Under the pieces are notes generated by a model that saw only the letters and a program-made list of their open reading frames with translations, searched no databases and was not told the DNA's origin. Positions 55,493 through 63,756 of a stretch of 64,000 nt of DNA are shown piece by piece (positions within the stretch are counted from its first letter, which is position 1; each line of letters opens with the position of its first letter). The position numbers and the translations under genes were made by a program. The stretch is from UBA8106 sp913052135 (GTDB lineage: Bacteria; Acidobacteriota; Vicinamibacteria; Vicinamibacterales; UBA823): assembly GCA_913052135.1 (NCBI GenBank), contig CAJXDY010000004.1, positions 23,025 through 87,024 on the forward strand, written 5' to 3'.

Positions 55493-56109
55493 AAGGTCGT
55501 AATTGGTTCACCTGTTACACACTGTGGACATTCCGCAACTGGATAATTCTCAGGTGCGCGGTATTCAGCTAGAGCTGCGTTGGGAACCTCCAGTGACGTA
55601 ACAACCTCGAGTCGATCACAGATTTCAACCGTTCCGATGACTGAACCACCTGCGCCATGCACAAGGGTTGCGCACTGCTCGAATGTCTTACCTGTATTTC
55701 GAATATCGTCAGCTATGAGCACATGCTTGCCGGACATCCGACTCGCATAAAAACTTCGTAGGGTTAGACCTTCAACCGGATCGAAGTTGAACGGCGCAAA
55801 ACTACATGGGGGATGAGTGAGGCTTCGCCGCCCATCGAGTAGCCCAGCAATAGTATGAGCCAAGAGGGCCCCGCCAGTCACCGGACCGGCAACAATCTGA
55901 GTCTTAGAAATCAGGTCTTCAGACAAAACATCAATGAGATCCTGTGCAAATCGCCAGATGGTGGACGGTTGCTGAAACAACTGATGGGGATTCAAGTAAA
56001 CACGCCCGTGATATCCGTTGCCATAATCGAAATGCCCGTTGAGCATTAAAATTTCAAGATCTTGTAGAACCTTCAAGGCTTTATTCCGCACTTCGCGTTG
56101 CCGACTCAC
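55489..56109 (-). CDS. Orotate phosphoribosyltransferase-like PRTase, second PyrE-like protein
   Basis: Type I phosphoribosyltransferase of 206 residues. The PRPP loop is VLIADDIRNTGKTFEQ, and QIVAGPVTGGALLAHTIAG matches the OPRT pyrophosphate loop. It ends CPQCVTGEPITTF, echoing the CPLCSNNEP end of PyrE at 50042-50623. The loop (DDIRNTG) differs from the usual EDVxTTG, so its base specificity may differ. GTG start with AGGTGA upstream. Fourth gene of the pyrR-led unit, 31 bases after pyrC. Confidence 0.8.
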   Translation of the reverse strand: MSRQREVRNKALKVLQDLEILMLNGHFDYGNGYHGRVYLNPHQLFQQPSTIWRFAQDLIDVLSEDLISKTQIVAGPVTGGALLAHTIAGLLDGRRSLTHPPCSFAPFNFDPVEGLTLRSFYASRMSGKHVLIADDIRNTGKTFEQCATLVHGAGGSVIGTVEICDRLEVVTSLEVPNAALAEYRAPENYPVAECPQCVTGEPITTF

Positions 56110-56140
56110 GTCACCTGCCTTTTTGAATTATTTAGCTGCG

Positions 56141-57457
56141 TTATCCAATGGAGAAGCCCGTGGCTCCTCCGTCAAGTCCAGGGTTGACGAAAACAGTACG
56201 CCCGCCGACTACAGTTGCCGCGACAGCGCCATGCAATTCCCAACCGTCAAATGGGGTATTTCGCGCCTTTGAGCACACATCAGCCGCCTTAAATGTTGTC
56301 GTGGCATCTAATGAAAGGAGAGTGAGGTCAGCAGGCGCTCCTTCAACCACCGTACCTCCCTCTACGCCTAAGATGCGAGCAGGATTAGTCGACAACAACT
56401 CAACCAATCTTGACAAAGATAAAATCCCCGAGTGGACCAACCGATCGAGTGAAATAGACACCGCACTCTCAAGGCCAATAATACCGAATGGTGCTGCATC
56501 GAATTCCAAGGCCTTTTCATCGTAGTGATGTGGAGCATGATCAGTGGCTATGGCATCCACACTGCCATCGGCCAAGCCTTCAAGTATCGCATCACAGTCA
56601 GCCGCCTCACGTAACGGGGGGCTCATCTTAAAATTTGTGTCGTACCCCGCCAGGGCTTCGTGAGTCAACGTAAAATGATGCGGCGCGACCTCACATGTCA
56701 CACGAATTTTACGCTGTTTTCCAGACTTGACTGCACGCAACGATCCTCGCGCACTCAAATGTGCGATATGCACTGCTCCCCCAGTTAGCCCGGCAAGCGT
56801 AATATCCCGCTCGACCATAAGTTCTTCAGCCACCGCCGGCAAGCCACGCAGACCCAACGCGGACGCATGAAAGCCTTCGTGTGCAACCCCATCTCCTTTT
56901 AGCGATAAATCTTCACAATGATCAATAACGGGCATTTCGAACATGTCCGCGTACTCAAGCGCGCGGCGCATTAGCAAAGCATCCGCAACTGGATAACCGT
57001 CGTCGGAGACGGCAACACAACCAGCCTTCCGAAGCTCCGCAAAATCAGACAGTTGTTTTCCGAGGGAGCCACGTGAAACGGCACCAATTGGATACACGCG
57101 TGCCTTGTTCGCCTGCGTCGCTTTTGCCAAAATAAATTCTGTAACGCCAGCATTATCGTTGACCGGGTCGGTGTTTGGCATACAGGCTATAGCAGTAAAA
57201 CCGCCTGCAACAGCCGAGGCTGTCCCGGTCTCAATCGTTTCCTTGTGCTCTTGACCTGGTTCGCGGAGATGGACGTGCATGTCGATAAACCCAGGACACA
57301 CTACCCAATCTGGTGGCACGTCAACAATCTTCGCTCCAGAAGCATCAAAATCACCGCCGACCTGTGCGAAGACGCCGTTGTCGAGCAAGAGATCACATGC
57401 CCCATCGATTCCACGCCCTGGATCGACCATACGACTGCATCTCAACAAGGTTTTCAT
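56141..57457 (-). CDS. pyrC: Dihydroorotase PyrC
   Basis: Zinc amidohydrolase closing carbamoyl-aspartate to dihydroorotate. 438 residues. Metal-binding FIDMHVHLREPGQEHKETIE, CMPNTDPVNDN, IDHCED, VHIAHLSARG and the catalytic Asp in ATDHAPHHY are all intact, so it should be active and not the inactive PyrC-prime that accompanies some PyrB. 22 bases after pyrB. Confidence 0.96.
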   Translation of the reverse strand: MKTLLRCSRMVDPGRGIDGACDLLLDNGVFAQVGGDFDASGAKIVDVPPDWVVCPGFIDMHVHLREPGQEHKETIETGTASAVAGGFTAIACMPNTDPVNDNAGVTEFILAKATQANKARVYPIGAVSRGSLGKQLSDFAELRKAGCVAVSDDGYPVADALLMRRALEYADMFEMPVIDHCEDLSLKGDGVAHEGFHASALGLRGLPAVAEELMVERDITLAGLTGGAVHIAHLSARGSLRAVKSGKQRKIRVTCEVAPHHFTLTHEALAGYDTNFKMSPPLREAADCDAILEGLADGSVDAIATDHAPHHYDEKALEFDAAPFGIIGLESAVSISLDRLVHSGILSLSRLVELLSTNPARILGVEGGTVVEGAPADLTLLSLDATTTFKAADVCSKARNTPFDGWELHGAVAATVVGGRTVFVNPGLDGGATGFSIG

Positions 57458-57479
57458 TAGCTCTTAAACCCTCCAAACC

Positions 57480-58469
57480 TCAAATCATTTCCCCACTTCC
57501 AGCCATCAAGTACAGCACGGCCATTCGAACAGCTACTCCATTGGAAACTTGCTCCAATATTACCGAACGGGTTCCATCGGCAACTTCCGAGGCAATTTCA
57601 ACACCACGATTAATAGGCCCAGGGTGCATGATGATGACGTTTGACTTCGCTCTCTTCACACGCACCGAAGTCAAGCCAAATACGTTGAAATATTCCCGTA
57701 ATGACGACACAAAATGCCCTCGCATCCGCTCCTTTTGGATTCGCAGCATCATAATGACATCGGCATCCGTGACTGCATCCTCGATCGATGTGGTGCTACG
57801 GACGCCGAAGTCAGACACTGAAGGAGGTATCAGCGTCGGAGGACCACACAAACACACCTCAGCACCTAGTAACTTCAGCAACAAAAGATTGGATCGCGCA
57901 ACTCGGCTGTGCAACAGATCTCCAATAATCGCCACCTTGAGTCCCTTAATACGGCCATGATGGGACAGAATCGTGAATGCATCCAGCAAAGCCTGGGTTG
58001 GGTGTTCGTGCATGCCGTCCCCAGCATTTACGATACGTGCCCGACAAACACGCGCTAGTTGATGACATGCGCCAGATGAGGGATGACGAAGAACAATCAT
58101 GTCAGGAGCCATTGCTTCAAGGTTGCGCGCGGTATCGATTAGAGTTTCACCTTTCGTAACACTAGAACCAACTGTCGAAATGTTCAGTGTGTCCGCACTC
58201 AGTCGTTTCTCAGCGATCTCGAATGAGGTTCGTGTGCGTGTGCTCGGCTCAAAGAACAAGTTAACAATAGTCTTGCCTCTCAATGTCGGAACCTTCTTAA
58301 TGGCACGAGAGCCGACTTCTTTCATTGCTTCGGCTGTTTCCATGATCAACATAATTTCATCAACCGAAAGATCGTTTATGCTCAACAAATGACGTGCCTG
58401 TATTGTCTTAACCGGCATCGCAGAATCGTTCGACTCCACAACCTGATGAGAACTAGTTGAGTAGTTCAT
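57480..58469 (-). CDS. pyrB: Aspartate carbamoyltransferase catalytic subunit PyrB
   Basis: Makes carbamoyl-aspartate from carbamoyl phosphate and aspartate. The carbamoyl-phosphate motif NLFFEPSTRTRTSFEIAEKR, VLRHPSSGACHQLA, HEHPTQALLDAFT and MHPGPINRGVEI are intact. I take the ATG 58467-58469 (MNYSTSSHQ); an ATG 17 codons later (MPVKTIQARHLLS) matches the family start better and is possible. No regulatory pyrI gene follows. 36 bases after pyrR. Confidence 0.95.
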   Translation of the reverse strand: MNYSTSSHQVVESNDSAMPVKTIQARHLLSINDLSVDEIMLIMETAEAMKEVGSRAIKKVPTLRGKTIVNLFFEPSTRTRTSFEIAEKRLSADTLNISTVGSSVTKGETLIDTARNLEAMAPDMIVLRHPSSGACHQLARVCRARIVNAGDGMHEHPTQALLDAFTILSHHGRIKGLKVAIIGDLLHSRVARSNLLLLKLLGAEVCLCGPPTLIPPSVSDFGVRSTTSIEDAVTDADVIMMLRIQKERMRGHFVSSLREYFNVFGLTSVRVKRAKSNVIIMHPGPINRGVEIASEVADGTRSVILEQVSNGVAVRMAVLYLMAGSGEMI

Positions 58470-58505
58470 GGCAATTCTCTTCAGCAAAATATTGTGTCAA
58501 TCTGA

Positions 58506-59048
58506 TCAAACTGGGATTCCTTCCTCAAGCACCACTTCGTCCAAGCCGTCGATTTCGCTCAAATGGACTTGGATACTCTGATTCGTCGACGTAGGAAAAT
58601 TCTTCCCAACATAATCAGCTTTTATTGGTAATTCCCGATGTCCGCGATCTATCAAAACGATCAGTTGAATATCTCGCGGACGACCAAAATCGATTAGTGC
58701 ATCCAACGCTGCACGTGTCGTTCGTCCCGTGTACAACACATCGTCCACGAGAAGAATACGTTTATCATCAATTGAAAATGGAATTTCTGTGCGGCGTACA
58801 AGTGGCTGCGGCCCAACAGACTGGCGCATCAGATCATCTCGGTATAGCGTAATGTCAAGCGCGCCAGTTGGAACAGGTTCCCCCAGTATATTTTGTAATT
58901 CATTGGCAATACGCTGGGCAATCGGCGCACCTCTGGTGCGAATGCCTACGAGCACTAATTTATCGCTAATCCGATTCCGTTCAGTTATTTCATGAGCAAT
59001 ACGCGTAAGTGCGCGCGCCATTCGATCTGCATCCATCACAACAGGCAT
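58506..59048 (-). CDS. pyrR: Bifunctional pyr operon regulator / uracil phosphoribosyltransferase PyrR
   Basis: RNA-binding attenuation protein and uracil PRTase controlled by UMP/UTP. About 180 residues from the ATG at 59046-59048 (MPVVMDADRMARAL), which has GAGG eight bases ahead; the frame opens at 59096. PRPP loop RILLVDDVLYTGRTTRAALD, VGIRTRGAPIAQRIA and LIDRGHRELPIKADYVGKN are diagnostic of PyrR. First gene of the minus-strand pyr unit, with a strong promoter and two candidate RNA sites in its leader. Confidence 0.95.
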   Translation of the reverse strand: MPVVMDADRMARALTRIAHEITERNRISDKLVLVGIRTRGAPIAQRIANELQNILGEPVPTGALDITLYRDDLMRQSVGPQPLVRRTEIPFSIDDKRILLVDDVLYTGRTTRAALDALIDFGRPRDIQLIVLIDRGHRELPIKADYVGKNFPTSTNQSIQVHLSEIDGLDEVVLEEGIPV

Positions 59049-59067
59049 CGGCACCTCACTGTAGATG
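59046..59067 (-). promoter_or_regulatory. Candidate RNA hairpin over the pyrR ribosome site and start codon
   Basis: In the minus-strand transcript CAUC pairs with GAUG, the latter including the pyrR AUG. Inside, AC/GU closes the hexaloop AGUGAG, so the Shine-Dalgarno GAGG lies in the loop and stem. The core ACAGUGAGGU (59062-59053) matches the motif in the two other leaders. PyrR binding here would hide the ribosome site, similar to translational control described in mycobacteria. Inferred only. Confidence 0.4.
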
Positions 59068-59189
59068 GCAGCACACACGAACAGGGGGTCGCGCACACTT
59101 CGTCACTCGAAAACAGTATTTCTGGATTTATATTAGCGTGCCGAAAGGTAGGTTGGTTTAATGCGATATACGTCACTTATATTCTCTTC

Positions 59190-59207
59190 GCGACCTCACA
59201 GTGTCGC
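59190..59207 (-). promoter_or_regulatory. Candidate PyrR-binding hairpin early in the pyr leader
   Basis: Minus strand: GCGAC and GTCGC form a stem (or GCG/CGC plus AC/GU with a two-base bulge on the 5' side), with loop core ACTGTGAGGT at 59202-59193. It starts about 15 bases after the expected transcription start. PyrR loops carry CNGNGAGG in a hairpin with a 5' purine-rich bulge. No intrinsic terminator with a U-run was found downstream. Confidence 0.5.
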
Positions 59208-59225
59208 ACTTAAAGAGTGAATTTA

Positions 59226-59255
59226 ATTCTATCGAGTGCTCAGGAGTAATGTCAA
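59226..59255 (-). promoter_or_regulatory. Sigma-70-type promoter of the pyrR-pyrB-pyrC unit
   Basis: Minus strand: perfect -35 TTGACA at 59255-59250, 18-base spacer, -10 TAGAAT at 59231-59226 (one mismatch). It would give a leader of about 170 bases before pyrR. The rest of the divergent gap to pyrK (59256-59438) shows no clear promoter of similar quality on the plus strand. Confidence 0.75.
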
Positions 59256-59438
59256 CTCTCACATAGGACAATGCTTATACACACAACGAATCGGCTAATT
59301 ACCCTTGATAGATCGCGAAAAGGCACTTCATACAAATGAAAACCAAGAAAACCAAATCTTTAACTGCCCCTGCCAGGTGGTAACCCACTCTCGTTTGCAT
59401 CTAGACTCGAAACCGGATCGGCAAGGTATACTGCAATT

Positions 59439-60257
59439 ATGGTGATGGAGCTGGAAGCTCGAGTGGAATCGAATGTACGCCTATCAGATGACTACAATGT
59501 AGTAACCCTAGAAGCGCCAAGCATAGCTGCAAATGCGGATCCTGGCCAATTCGTTATGGTGAAATTGTCGGATAATCAGGAACCTCTCCTTCGACGCCCG
59601 TTTTCGATTTTTGAGATTCGCAGGGACAGTGCTGGCGCACCAACCGGATTTTCATTGCTCAATAAACGCATTGGTATCGTTACTCAGCAAATTTTTGATC
59701 TCACAGACACTAAGCAGATTTCTATTCTGGGACCACTAGGACGACCCTTTACCGTGATAAATAAGCCAACGCAAGCTTGGCTTGTAGCAGGCGGGGTTGG
59801 CCTAGCTCCATTTGTAATGCTCAGCGAGAAGCTCCGCCAGCAGGGTGTAGTAGTGACCCTATTTTACGGGGCACGAAGTGTTACTGAATTGTTCTACATG
59901 AACATATTCGAGCAACTCGGTGTAAATGTCGTGACTGCAACCGAAGATGGTAGCCTTGGCATGCAGGGTGTTATTACGGTCGCCTTAAATGAACGGTTGC
60001 AGAAAATTGGAACCAACGAATCACTAATGATTTATGCGTGCGGGCCAACACCAATGATGCAAGCAGTAACAAACTTGGCAACAGAATATCATTTGCCTGT
60101 CGAGGTCTCGTTGGAACAGGTCATGGGATGTGGGCTCGGAGGCTGCTATAGCTGTGTCGTAAGAATTAGAGACCAGCAGGGACAGGAGCACTACACCCGT
60201 TCCTGCGTGAATGGACCGGTCCTATCTGGTGAACGGATTGTTTGGGAAGCGCTCTAG
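59439..60257 (+). CDS. pyrK: Dihydroorotate dehydrogenase electron-transfer subunit PyrK (PyrDII)
   Basis: FAD and [2Fe-2S] subunit passing electrons from PyrD to NAD. 272 residues: ferredoxin-reductase-like FAD domain with RRPFSIFEI, NAD-binding AGGVGLAPFVML and YACGPTPMM, then the cluster motif GCGLGGCYSCVVRI plus a fourth Cys in RSCVNGPVL. Start ATG 59439; the second ATG two codons later is equally possible. Pairs with the type 1B PyrD downstream. Confidence 0.94.
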   Translation: MVMELEARVESNVRLSDDYNVVTLEAPSIAANADPGQFVMVKLSDNQEPLLRRPFSIFEIRRDSAGAPTGFSLLNKRIGIVTQQIFDLTDTKQISILGPLGRPFTVINKPTQAWLVAGGVGLAPFVMLSEKLRQQGVVVTLFYGARSVTELFYMNIFEQLGVNVVTATEDGSLGMQGVITVALNERLQKIGTNESLMIYACGPTPMMQAVTNLATEYHLPVEVSLEQVMGCGLGGCYSCVVRIRDQQGQEHYTRSCVNGPVLSGERIVWEAL

Positions 60258-60315
60258 ATGATAATCAGTGCGGTCAACTTCCAAAGGAACGTAAGACTAG
60301 TATGAGACCGACAGC

Positions 60316-61242
60316 ATGGATCTGAACATCGAGATTGGTAACCTGAATCTTGACAATCCTCTAATTGCAGCAAGCGGCTGCTTCGGTTACGGTGTAGAGT
60401 ACGCTGATGTCGTTGACCTTGCGTCCCTAGGTGCTGTTGCAGTTAAAGGCTTGTTCCTAACTGAACGACTTGGCCACCCACCTCCCCGCATTATCGAAAC
60501 CCCTGCTGGGATGTTAAATGCTATCGGGTTGCAAGGAGTCGGTGTTCATCGCTTCATCCGTGAGTACCTTCCTCAGCTACGAAACTCCGGCGCTGTAACC
60601 ATCGTCAATATCTGTGGAACCACTATCGAAGAATATGAGGAACTCACACGGATTTTATCAGACGTAGAAGGCGTGGCCGCAATCGAGCTAAACATTTCAT
60701 GCCCTAATATCAAGGCCGGCGGAATTACTTTCGGATGTAATTTGGCAGGCACGCACGATGTAGTGCAAGCCGCTAAACGTGCAACCCACTTACCTGTTAT
60801 CCCAAAACTGACACCTAATGTAACCGATATCGCATCCTTTGCTCGGGTAGCCGAAGAGGCAGGGGCAGACGCAGTTTCCCTAGTGAATACTTTCCTAGCG
60901 ATGTCCATTGACGTCGAGACCCGTCGCTCAAGATTGGCAAATGTTGTCGGCGGCTTAAGCGGTCCAGCGATTCGTCCAATCGCTGTTCGTATGGTGTACG
61001 AATGTCACCAAGCGGTCAGCATCCCGATTATCGGAATGGGTGGCATCACAACAGCCAACGACGTTTTAGAGTTTATGATCGCTGGCGCTAGTGCTGTTCA
61101 AGTGGGAACTGCGAATTTCGTCGACCCCTATATCTGGAAAAAACTGATGATTGGTCTTAACGATTATCTCGAAAAACATGAGATAAAACGGCTTCGTGAC
61201 ATCATCGGCACCCTAGAAGTCGACCTGGCTGAGGAAGCATGA
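60316..61242 (+). CDS. pyrD: Dihydroorotate dehydrogenase type 1B, catalytic subunit PyrD
   Basis: FMN enzyme oxidising dihydroorotate to orotate, NAD-linked through PyrK. 308 residues. ASGCFGYGVEYADVVDL, NAIGLQGVGVHRFI, catalytic cysteine in ELNISCPNIKAGG, and GMGGITTANDVLEFMIAGAS (phosphate site) are intact. Type 1B fits the adjacent pyrK and means this step does not depend on quinones. It overlaps pyrF by four bases (ATGA). Confidence 0.96.
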   Translation: MDLNIEIGNLNLDNPLIAASGCFGYGVEYADVVDLASLGAVAVKGLFLTERLGHPPPRIIETPAGMLNAIGLQGVGVHRFIREYLPQLRNSGAVTIVNICGTTIEEYEELTRILSDVEGVAAIELNISCPNIKAGGITFGCNLAGTHDVVQAAKRATHLPVIPKLTPNVTDIASFARVAEEAGADAVSLVNTFLAMSIDVETRRSRLANVVGGLSGPAIRPIAVRMVYECHQAVSIPIIGMGGITTANDVLEFMIAGASAVQVGTANFVDPYIWKKLMIGLNDYLEKHEIKRLRDIIGTLEVDLAEEA

Positions 61243-61937
61243 ATCCGCTGCTGATTGCGCTTGATGTCAGCTCAAAAAACCGAGCGCTCGAACTTGCTGA
61301 CATCCTTCGGAATGTCGCTGGTGGATTTAAGATAGGCAGCAAACTATTCACGGCAGAAGGCCCCTCAATAGTTGACGCCCTTGTCGCTCGTGGAGACAAG
61401 ATTTTTTTAGATCTCAAGTTTCATGACATTCCAAATACTGTGGCAGCAGCGGTTACTGCCGCAAGCGATCTCGGCGTTTGGATGCTCACGGTCCATACTC
61501 AAGGTGGAATTGATATGATGCGGGCAGCTAAAGAGGCGGCCCACTCGGGGTCGGTCACCCCACTCGTTGTTGGTATTACGGTTTTAACCAGTCTAGACCA
61601 TGACGCACTGCAGACAATTGGTGTCTCACGCCAAATCCCTGATCAAGTAACCAGGCTGGCAAGTCTTGCCCAAAAAGCAGAGATCGATGGCGTGGTGGCA
61701 TCACCTCGTGAAGTCAAAGCTATTCGCGAAACTTGTGGAGCGGATTTTAAAATTGTTACCCCTGGCATTCGAAGCGATCTTGAGACTACATCACTGGTGC
61801 ATGACGATCAGGTTCGAACTGCGAGTGCGACCGATGCAGTACAAGATGGGGCTGATTACATCGTGGTTGGACGTCCTATAATTGAAGCACCTGATCCAAT
61901 GGAAGCAGCGCAGAGGATCTCAGCCGAGTTAGCCTAA
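61239..61937 (+). CDS. pyrF: Orotidine 5'-phosphate decarboxylase PyrF
   Basis: Last step to UMP. 232 residues. LIALDVSSKNRALELAD at the N-terminus, the catalytic charged network in FLDLKFHDIPNTV (DxKxxDI), the loop VTPGIRSD, and the C-terminal YIVVGRPIIEAPDPM are all intact. Start overlaps pyrD, so the two are translationally coupled. Confidence 0.96.
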   Translation: MNPLLIALDVSSKNRALELADILRNVAGGFKIGSKLFTAEGPSIVDALVARGDKIFLDLKFHDIPNTVAAAVTAASDLGVWMLTVHTQGGIDMMRAAKEAAHSGSVTPLVVGITVLTSLDHDALQTIGVSRQIPDQVTRLASLAQKAEIDGVVASPREVKAIRETCGADFKIVTPGIRSDLETTSLVHDDQVRTASATDAVQDGADYIVVGRPIIEAPDPMEAAQRISAELA

Positions 61938-61966
61938 CCCGTCGGTAGAAGAAGTTCCTGTTCCAA

Positions 61967-62242
61967 ATGTTTGGTCAACAGAACGCGCCTAGAGCACCTG
62001 CAATCAATCTGACACTTTATTCGCGCCCGGACTGTCATCTTTGCGAGAAAATGAAGGTAACACTGGCGCGCGTTGCGCGCCGTTACCCTTTTGAACTGAC
62101 AGAAATAGATGTTTCAACGAATTCAGAGCTTGAGAAGGCCTACGGTAGTGAAATTCCAGTCCTGATGATCGAAGGTCAAAAAACGGCCCACTACTACATT
62201 CGCGAAGAAGAACTCTTACAAAAACTGGCGGGGTATTACTGA
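61967..62242 (+). CDS. Glutaredoxin-like thioredoxin-fold protein
   Basis: 91-residue single-domain glutaredoxin family (DUF836-like) protein. The redox motif is CHLC (Cys23, Cys26) in LYSRPDCHLCEKM; the cis-proline loop is SEIPVLMIEG. Possibly a disulfide reductant; partner unknown. ATG 61967, 29 bases after pyrF, so probably co-transcribed with it. Followed by a clear inverted repeat. Confidence 0.88.
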   Translation: MFGQQNAPRAPAINLTLYSRPDCHLCEKMKVTLARVARRYPFELTEIDVSTNSELEKAYGSEIPVLMIEGQKTAHYYIREEELLQKLAGYY

Positions 62243-62250
62243 TGGAATAA

Positions 62251-62294
62251 AACGGGGGCAGCAACACGGGCAAGCCGCGTCTACTACCCCCGTT
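62251..62294. terminator. Bidirectional terminator between glutaredoxin gene and pal
   Basis: Perfect 8-bp arms AACGGGGG (62251-62258) and CCCCCGTT (62287-62294) with a 28-base loop, in a 63-base gap between convergent genes. There is no strong U-run, so the termination function is likely but not certain. Confidence 0.6.
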
Positions 62295-62305
62295 CAGGAA
62301 GCCTA

Positions 62306-62710
62306 CTACTTTGCCGTAATGATAAAGTGTCCGCGCCGATTCTGTGCCCAGCAAGCTTCAGTCTCTTCTGTGCACGTTGGCTCTTCTTCACCTTTACTGA
62401 CCATACTCAAACGACCCGCGTCCACACCAAGGCTTGTTAAGTAGTCAACAACGGCTCTTGCGCGTTGCTCACCAAGCCCAAGGTTGTATTCATTGGTGCC
62501 TCGCTCGTCACAGTGACCCTCCACCATGATCCCCGTACTAGTCCAGCGCTGTAACCACTCTGAATTACCCTGGAGCGTGTCGCGTGCTGCATCGGATAAT
62601 TCCGCACTGTCATAATCGAAAGACACATTTCCAAGTGGTTGTTCACCATTCAACTCGGCGAGTGACTTACGATCGAACAGTTCTTCCTCTGTTGGAGGAG
62701 GTGGTGGCGG
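62306..62710 (-). CDS. pal: Peptidoglycan-associated lipoprotein Pal, C-terminal part (5' end lost at a junction)
   Basis: OmpA-like domain that binds peptidoglycan in the Tol-Pal system and links it to the outer membrane. Visible from the linker of a dozen or so prolines through TEEELFDRKSLAELNGEQPL, FDYDSAELSDAARDTL and the peptidoglycan-binding GHCDERGTNEYNLGLGEQRA to the end QNRRGHFIITAK, a common acidobacterial terminus with a CxxxxEACW disulfide pair. The lipoprotein signal and N-terminus are missing because the frame passes into foreign sequence within the proline codons. What the frame encodes beyond 62,710 is Arg/Pro-rich nonsense. Confidence 0.88.
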   Translation of the reverse strand, partial: PPPPPPTEEELFDRKSLAELNGEQPLGNVSFDYDSAELSDAARDTLQGNSEWLQRWTSTGIMVEGHCDERGTNEYNLGLGEQRARAVVDYLTSLGVDAGRLSMVSKGEEEPTCTEETEACWAQNRRGHFIITAK

Positions 62711-62735
62711 CGGGGGTGGTGGTGGTGGCAGCGGG
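62694..62735. repeat. GGT/GGC low-complexity tract at the chimera junction
   Basis: Run of GGTGGCGG-type triplets coding proline on the minus strand in Pal and Thr/Ala in the other frame. It is the only stretch compatible with both the bacterial and the foreign sequence, so it is the likely mis-assembly point. Confidence 0.7.
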
Positions 62736-63370
62736 GTGGGCGGCCGTGTCGGAGGGCTTAGCGTCCGCAACGCCCTTCTGCCGCAGCCTCTGCTCCTCGC
62801 GCTTGGCCTGTCGCGCCCGTCGCCCCGCATCAAGCTCGTCCTCCTCGTCATCGACAGCCTCCGTCCAGGCAGCTGGCCATGCCGCCACAGACGTCTCGGG
62901 CGACGCGACGCCCGACACCGTAACGCCTGCGGCCTGGGCGGCCGCCACCACTGTAGCCTCGGCGGCTGCCTCGTCCGTGTACTCAGCCGGGGCCCTGGCC
63001 TCTGCGCCCGGCGCTTTGGCGGTCTTGGGCGCCTTGCCGCCGGCCTCTCCCGCGGCCGCCGTGCCGGGCTCTGCGGCACGCTTCTTCGTGCGTGCCGCGG
63101 CCAGCTTTGTGCCCTGCGAAGACACGCGCTGACCACCCACGACGGTAGCGCTGCAGAGGGCGTCCGTCGCCTCTGAGGGTTTCAGGTGCGGCATCTCTAG
63201 AGCGTACCGCCTCAGCGCTGTCGCCGACGGCGCAGGCTCGCCGCTATGGCCAGTCAGCGCGGCCCAACGTATTGCAGCCAGGATGGCGTAGACGTCCGCG
63301 CGCAAGGGGGCGTGCTTGAGGTGCGTGAAGTCTTGATGCACTGCTGCCAAGACGAGCTCGAGCTCCGCCT
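62736..63370 (-). pseudogene. Foreign, protist-like sequence: end of a DUF4116-repeat gene (frame 2)
   Basis: Minus-strand open frame without bacterial features. It begins with repeat-like LKAELELVLAAVHQDFTHLK and LRADVYAILAAIRWAAL, then becomes an Ala/Lys/Thr-rich low-complexity tail. The G+C-rich composition is clearly different from the rest of the window. It is one base out of phase with the next feature, to which it evidently belongs. Not thought to be part of the bacterial genome. Confidence 0.55.
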
Positions 63371-63756
63371 TCAACAGCTCAGGCGCACCTCGCGGTCCGC
63401 ACGCAGCTGAGCGGAGGCGTTCCTGAGGAACGACGCGTCCTGCTGCACTGCTGCAAGGATGAACTCACGGTCCGCCCGCAGTGTAGTCGCGGCGTATTTG
63501 AGGAGCGATGCGTCGCAGCGCACGGCCGCGAGCATAACGTCAGCATCCGCTGACAGCTGAAGCGACGGGGCCCTGGACATTACGCGGCGCCACGCGAATC
63601 GAGTGAGCGCGCATGCAGCAGCACCCATCTCCGTCTCCCGTCCGCGGCGCCCCATGCTCGTGTGCTGGTTTTGCGCGGAGCCAGCGTTTGCCCGCCCCGG
63701 CTTTTTTTTGGATTGATTGCCAAATGCAAACTTCGGGTGGAAACAGCCAACCAGCT
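63371..63756 (-). pseudogene. Foreign, protist-like sequence: DUF4116-type repeats (frame 1)
   Basis: Minus strand. Tandem units with the pattern LxADxxVxLAAVxxDxxxLxxA are visible, e.g. LSADADVMLAAVRCDASLLK and LRADREFILAAVQQDASFLR. Such DUF4116 repeats are abundant in algal protists and rare in bacteria of this kind. The frame stops at 63371 and the pattern continues one base out of phase, so there is a frameshift, a sequencing error or an intron edge near 63,390. The left part (63,640-63,756) shows no repeat. Confidence 0.55.

Noticed and set aside
59256..59438. A PyrR-type motif or strong promoter in front of pyrK
   Set aside because: ACNGNGAGGT does not occur on the plus strand here and -10/-35 candidates (for example TTGATA with CATACA) are too weak.
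62306..63136. Open frame that would give a 276-residue full-length Pal
   Set aside because: Beyond the proline run the frame is Arg/Pro-rich nonsense over G+C-rich foreign sequence and has no lipoprotein signal; only the C-terminal part is real.
62584..63176. Plus-strand open frames over the G+C-rich end
   Set aside because: Low-complexity Ala/Ser/Val or Arg/Gly strings opposite pal and the DUF4116 sequence; these are composition artefacts.
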